Shown: in pieces, positions 60,763-64,000 of the stretch
How positions within the stretch are numbered: position 1 is the first letter of the stretch
How the letters are laid out: each line of letters begins with the position of its first letter
NCBI GenBank assembly: GCA_947493695.1
Contig: CANLSF010000002.1
Location: forward strand, 62,001-126,000
Length of the DNA: 64,000 nt
Direction of reading: 5' to 3'
DNA from: an uncultured Kiloniellaceae bacterium
GTDB taxonomy: Bacteria; Pseudomonadota; Alphaproteobacteria; Kiloniellales; Kiloniellaceae
Program-made: the position numbers and the translations under genes
Notes under the pieces: model-generated
The model's database searches: none
The model's input: the letters and a program-made list of their open reading frames with translations, nothing else
Told to the model about the DNA's origin: nothing

Positions 60763-62139
60763 CTATTGTGCCGCTGGTGTGACGGATCTGATGAAAGCCA
60801 GGGCGTCCTCGGCCGGCATCGACTGCGCGAAGTGATAGCCCTGCCCGAAGGAACAGTTCATCTCTTTCAGCATCTCAGCCTGTTCCGGTTTCTCAATGCC
60901 TTCCGCAATGACATCCTTACCAAGCGCTCCGGACATGGCACAGATCGACGCAATGATTGTTTTGCTCTGCTGTGAACGGGTCATGGCTTTCACGAAACTG
61001 CGGTCGATCTTGAGAATGTCGATTGGCAGACGGGCAAGGTAACTGAGCGACGAATAGCCGGTCCCGAAATCATCAAGCAAAACACCAATGCCCCGGCTGC
61101 GCAGTTCCGAGAGAATAGCGATGGCCTGCTGTGCATCCCGAATCAAGACCTGTTCATTGACCTCGACCTTAAGCATAGCGGGGTCGACTGCATGCTCGGC
61201 CAGGGCCGCATCGATATCGCCGATGACGCTGCCGTCAGACAGCCTGACGGTTGAGAGATTGAAAGACACATGGATCGGCGGACAGTCACGTTGAGAGGCG
61301 CAGGCTTCCTCGCGGACCCTGTTTGCCTCCGAAATAAAGGAGAGGCTGCGCGCAATAATTTCGCGGTCCAGCTGAACCACCGCTTCCAGGTTCTCGGCAA
61401 CCGGAATAAAGCGCTGCGGAGAGACATTGCCCAGATCGGGATGCCGCCAGCGCACCAAAGCCTCAAACCCTGCCAGATCACCGGTCTCCAACCCCATGAT
61501 AGGCTGGAATTCGACAAAGAACTGATCGTTCTCCAGGCCGGCGATCAGCTGACGCTCGAAGCGAAGGATCTGCCTGACATCCTCCGTACCCGCACGTGCC
61601 GACAACAATGCCCCGTCGCCCGGCTCACTCACCGTATGGGTCAGACTCGGCGCCCCGACAAGGCTCTGCATGGAGCGCAGACGATTGGTCAGCGTGTCGA
61701 TCAAGAGCGCAATCGTAGGATCCGCGTTGCGGATTTTGGCGTCGATCTGCAGCCGGTCGATCGAGAGCAAAGTCGTCTCTTCCACCGCCACAACAGTCGC
61801 GGAGCGAGGGGCATTGTCGAACAACGCCATCTCACCGACTATTTCGCCGTGACCGAGACGTGCCAGAGTTACAGAGCCTTCCGAGGTCTGTTTGACAACC
61901 TCGACAACGCCGTTCTCGACAACGTAGGCACGCTCTCCCTGCTCGCCTTCGCTGAAGAGCAAATCTCCAGGCTGAAGGGTTACCTTGTAGGGTTGCGAAA
62001 TATCGTGGGGCACTTCGTTGATGTTAATCGCTCCGGTCAGGCGCAGTCTTGAGTCAAAGATGGAACGAAACGTGGCTGTGTCACCTACCCGCCGCCGATT
62101 AAGCTCTTGCGCCTTAATGCCGGATAGATTTTGGCCCAA
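60763..62139 (-). CDS. cNMP-binding domain fused to EAL c-di-GMP phosphodiesterase
   Basis: 458 residues, soluble. Residues about 45-165 form a CRP-type cyclic-nucleotide domain (LQPGDLLFSEGEQGERAYVV, GEIVGEMALFDNAPRSATVV). An EAL domain follows (about 205-450) with the catalytic residues apparently intact: GFEALVRW, VEVNEQ, LLDDFGTGYSSLSYL, LKIDRSFV, AEGIEKPEQ and GQGYHFAQSMP. It should hydrolyse c-di-GMP under control of cAMP or another small nucleotide. Start TTG 62139 with GAGG 5 nt upstream. Its tail-to-tail gap with pta is 18 nt. Confidence 0.92.
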   Translation of the reverse strand: MGQNLSGIKAQELNRRRVGDTATFRSIFDSRLRLTGAININEVPHDISQPYKVTLQPGDLLFSEGEQGERAYVVENGVVEVVKQTSEGSVTLARLGHGEIVGEMALFDNAPRSATVVAVEETTLLSIDRLQIDAKIRNADPTIALLIDTLTNRLRSMQSLVGAPSLTHTVSEPGDGALLSARAGTEDVRQILRFERQLIAGLENDQFFVEFQPIMGLETGDLAGFEALVRWRHPDLGNVSPQRFIPVAENLEAVVQLDREIIARSLSFISEANRVREEACASQRDCPPIHVSFNLSTVRLSDGSVIGDIDAALAEHAVDPAMLKVEVNEQVLIRDAQQAIAILSELRSRGIGVLLDDFGTGYSSLSYLARLPIDILKIDRSFVKAMTRSQQSKTIIASICAMSGALGKDVIAEGIEKPEQAEMLKEMNCSFGQGYHFAQSMPAEDALAFIRSVTPAAQ

Positions 62140-62473
62140 TTAGCCTCGTCACAAACAATATTGTACGACCACTTACGACATACAAGCACCAAGCCTGTCA
62201 CACAGGCGTGAAATCTCGGTGACAATAAAAGGCGATATTGGAAGTACTTGGAATTCAATAATATACCTAGAATTGAACGGACCCAATTATTCCCCTGAAA
62301 TATGCGGTTTTAAAGCAAAACTTTGGGCCAGGTTGAATAGCGTGACCCGGCAGGTCCTCCTTCGGCGTGACCCACTGCAGGTGAACCTCGGGGAATACAA
62401 AATCGCCACCCGGACAAAAATTTGTGATAATATATGCTTACTTACAATAAATGAATCAGAGTGGCGGGGAGCG
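62140..62473. other. Divergent intergenic region
   Basis: 334 nt between the EAL gene and the GH19 gene. The GH19 frame stays open back to 62219, but that part has no ribosome site and an atypical AT-rich composition (TTTGTGATAATATATG near 62419), so it is treated as promoter region. GGGGAGCG precedes the ATG at 62474. Confidence 0.45.
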
Positions 62474-63271
62474 ATGGCAACACTAAAACGAGGCATGCGC
62501 GGTGAAGAAGTCAGGCGACTTCAGGAGAAACTGAAGCTTGCGGGTTTCAATCCGGGTGGTATCGACGGTCATTTCGGCAGGGGAACCGAGACTGCTCTGC
62601 GCGCTTTCCAAGCCAGCGAAGCATTGCTCGTCGATGGCGTCGCCGGTCCACAAACGCTCGCTGCACTCTCGGCGGATATCGAACCCGACCCGCCTCTCGC
62701 CATTGCCAGCGTTACGGTGGAGCGGGTTTCAAAGATGTTCCCATCGACCCCACGCAGTAACATCGAAACAAACCTGCCGCCTGTTCTGAATTCGCTGGTT
62801 GCATCAGAACTTGCCGACAAGAATATGGTGCTGATGGCGCTGGCCACGATCCGTGCGGAGACTGCCGGATTCCTCCCGATCTCGGAAGGCAGATCACGTT
62901 TCAACACCTCCCCGGGCGGCCATCCTTTCGATCTCTACGATAACCGCCGCGACCTGGGAAACCAGGGCAAGCCTGATGGCGATCTCTTCAAAGGGCGTGG
63001 ATATATTCAACTGACCGGACGCGACAACTACGCACGAATCGGCGAAAAAATCGGACTGGGAAATGAATTGGTGGAGAACCCGGACCGAGCCAACGAGCCC
63101 TCAGTTGCTGCCGATATTCTTGCAGCGTTCCTGAAGGTCAAAGAACGACGCATCAAGGAAGCCATAACCCTGAACGACCTGCGCGCGGCAAGGCGTCTGG
63201 TCAACGGCGGCAGTCACGGACTGGAAAACTTTCGCCGCGCATTCAGAACGGGAGAAACAGTCATCACCTGA
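62474..63271 (+). CDS. Peptidoglycan-binding GH19 lysozyme/chitinase-like protein
   Basis: 265 residues, two domains. Residues 5-65 are a PG_binding_1 repeat (LKRGMRGEEVRRLQEKLKLA, GIDGHFGRGTETALRAFQ). The rest is a glycoside hydrolase 19 lysozyme-like domain: Glu129 in ATIRAETAGFLPISEGRSRF is the likely acid catalyst and FKGRGYIQLTGRDNYARIG the conserved substrate segment. No signal peptide is seen, so release would need lysis, a holin or a secretion system, as for endolysins and some effectors. No phage genes are visible around it. A partial unknown gene follows after 108 nt. Confidence 0.88.
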   Translation: MATLKRGMRGEEVRRLQEKLKLAGFNPGGIDGHFGRGTETALRAFQASEALLVDGVAGPQTLAALSADIEPDPPLAIASVTVERVSKMFPSTPRSNIETNLPPVLNSLVASELADKNMVLMALATIRAETAGFLPISEGRSRFNTSPGGHPFDLYDNRRDLGNQGKPDGDLFKGRGYIQLTGRDNYARIGEKIGLGNELVENPDRANEPSVAADILAAFLKVKERRIKEAITLNDLRAARRLVNGGSHGLENFRRAFRTGETVIT

Positions 63272-63379
63272 GCTCTGGCACAAAGCGCGGGACGCGTGGT
63301 GTCGTGTTCCGTTACAGCCACCGCCTGTGCTAAGCTACTCCAGGGTGTAACATCAGCATAAAAAAGTAGGGGAAGCCGC

Positions 63380-64000
63380 GTGGCGATACCTGTGTCGGTT
63401 ATTATGTCTGCGATCACGGCGGTTTTAAAATACCGGGGCCGCGTCGACACGATACTCTCGTTGAACGAAACAACCAAAGGCCTGCCTTTTCGCCTGCCTC
63501 CCGCTCCCAAACGCGAGGATCGCACAAAATTTCTCAGACCGATGTGGGCCTTTTTCGAGACGCCGAATGGCTTGGCGATCCTCCATACTCAAGATCTTGT
63601 CGCTGATTTCGAGGCTGTCAAATCTGCAGCGACCAATGGCCTCAATCCGCCACCAGACAAACTGAACAGCTGTTACAAACTCTATTTCGAAGCCGCAGAC
63701 GTACCGGCAACACTGCTTGCGGCAGATAACGCCGACCCTGGCGATCTGAGGGCACTTGCCAGTTCCGGACCCAACGCCGAGATGCGCCTGGCCTACTATG
63801 TGGTCGAGTCTCAGCGCCTCTCCAGAAACCCGGTATACGCGCGCCTTGCGCTTGCAACTGTAGACACAGCGTTGGAGTTTCTGGGCGAAAACGCTTCAAG
63901 CTTCATCGCAAATCCCAGGACCCGCGTCCTGGTGGAATCCATAATCTCCGAATTTGCAGTCAAGCAGGATTTCGACGACTTCTCGATCAGAAGTATCTAC
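63380..64000 (+). CDS. Unknown protein, C-terminus cut by window edge
   Basis: Open from GTG 63380 to the right edge, 207 codons visible. AGGGGAAG lies 6 nt upstream of the GTG. The protein starts with a short hydrophobic segment (AIPVSVIMSAITAVL), which may be a membrane anchor, then a soluble alpha-helical part with an Arg/Pro-rich stretch (FRLPPAPKREDRTKFL) and a segment rich in Ala and Leu that looks repeat-like (YAADN/VDTALEF region). No family is recognised. It may share a transcript with the GH19 gene. Confidence 0.65.
   Translation, partial: MAIPVSVIMSAITAVLKYRGRVDTILSLNETTKGLPFRLPPAPKREDRTKFLRPMWAFFETPNGLAILHTQDLVADFEAVKSAATNGLNPPPDKLNSCYKLYFEAADVPATLLAADNADPGDLRALASSGPNAEMRLAYYVVESQRLSRNPVYARLALATVDTALEFLGENASSFIANPRTRVLVESIISEFAVKQDFDDFSIRSIY

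Noticed and set aside
1-64000. CRISPR array or insertion sequence
   Set aside because: No regularly spaced repeats, transposase motifs or terminal inverted repeats with target duplications were found on reading through.

Overview
The window looks like chromosome of a free-living, probably marine alphaproteobacterium, most likely a Rhodospirillales/Kiloniellales-type organism. This is inferred from the families present (DUF2336, two-subunit GlyQS next to ppdK, an ArsR-methyltransferase fusion before metF-metH, a TAXI-type TRAP transporter, and a tripartite tricarboxylate transporter with sulfolactate genes) and from moderately high GC with frequent GTG/TTG starts. No 16S gene is present, so the placement is tentative. 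I see no CRISPR array, prophage block, insertion sequence or rRNA.

Layout. 1-9.9 kb: a gamma-glutamyltransferase running off the left edge, a small exported acidic protein, an amidase, apt, a TAXI-TRAP transporter (binding protein, fused permease, universal stress protein) and a DUF2336 protein. 10.0-16.5 kb: tRNA-Pro(CGG) with its own promoter, then the methionine/SAM-cycle unit (SahR-like regulator, metF, metH, one unknown gene) with a perfect palindrome inside the regulator's promoter. 16.6-20.7 kb: polyprenyl diphosphate synthase and small housekeeping genes (DUF2007, TrmN6-like methyltransferase, S49 peptidase, zinc-ribbon protein, adhesin-E-like protein). 20.8-22.5 kb: a PQQ sugar dehydrogenase with a c-type cytochrome. 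23.0-31.5 kb: a cupin protein, glyQ-glyS-ppdK, a minimal MCP signalling protein and an SpmA/SpmB fusion. 31.6-36.1 kb: a membrane-anchored methyltransferase, a GcvR-like ACT protein, a divergent creatininase homologue and an MFS transporter.

36.7-41.4 kb: a tight operon of RND/MMPL exporter, periplasmic LolA-like protein and outer-membrane beta-barrel, which together could form a trans-envelope export route. 41.4-43.9 kb: signalling genes, namely a DUF427-adenylate cyclase fusion, a lone receiver domain and an unlisted 45-residue membrane protein. 44.3-50.2 kb: envelope and small proteins (DUF4197, DUF2332, CHAP lipoprotein, glycine-zipper lipoprotein, NIPSNAP, gamma-carbonic anhydrase, glutathione transferase).

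50.3-57.9 kb is the clearest metabolic unit. On the minus strand suyA-suyB-(slcH-slcG-slcF)-slcC-comC would import 3-sulfolactate, interconvert its enantiomers through sulfopyruvate and cleave (R)-sulfolactate to pyruvate and sulfite. A divergent GntR regulator and a perfect 18-bp palindrome sit at its head. 57.9-60.7 kb adds a second DUF427 protein, an IclR regulator and a phosphate acetyltransferase. The window ends with a cNMP-binding/EAL phosphodiesterase, a GH19 lysozyme-like protein with a peptidoglycan-binding domain, and an unknown gene cut by the right edge.
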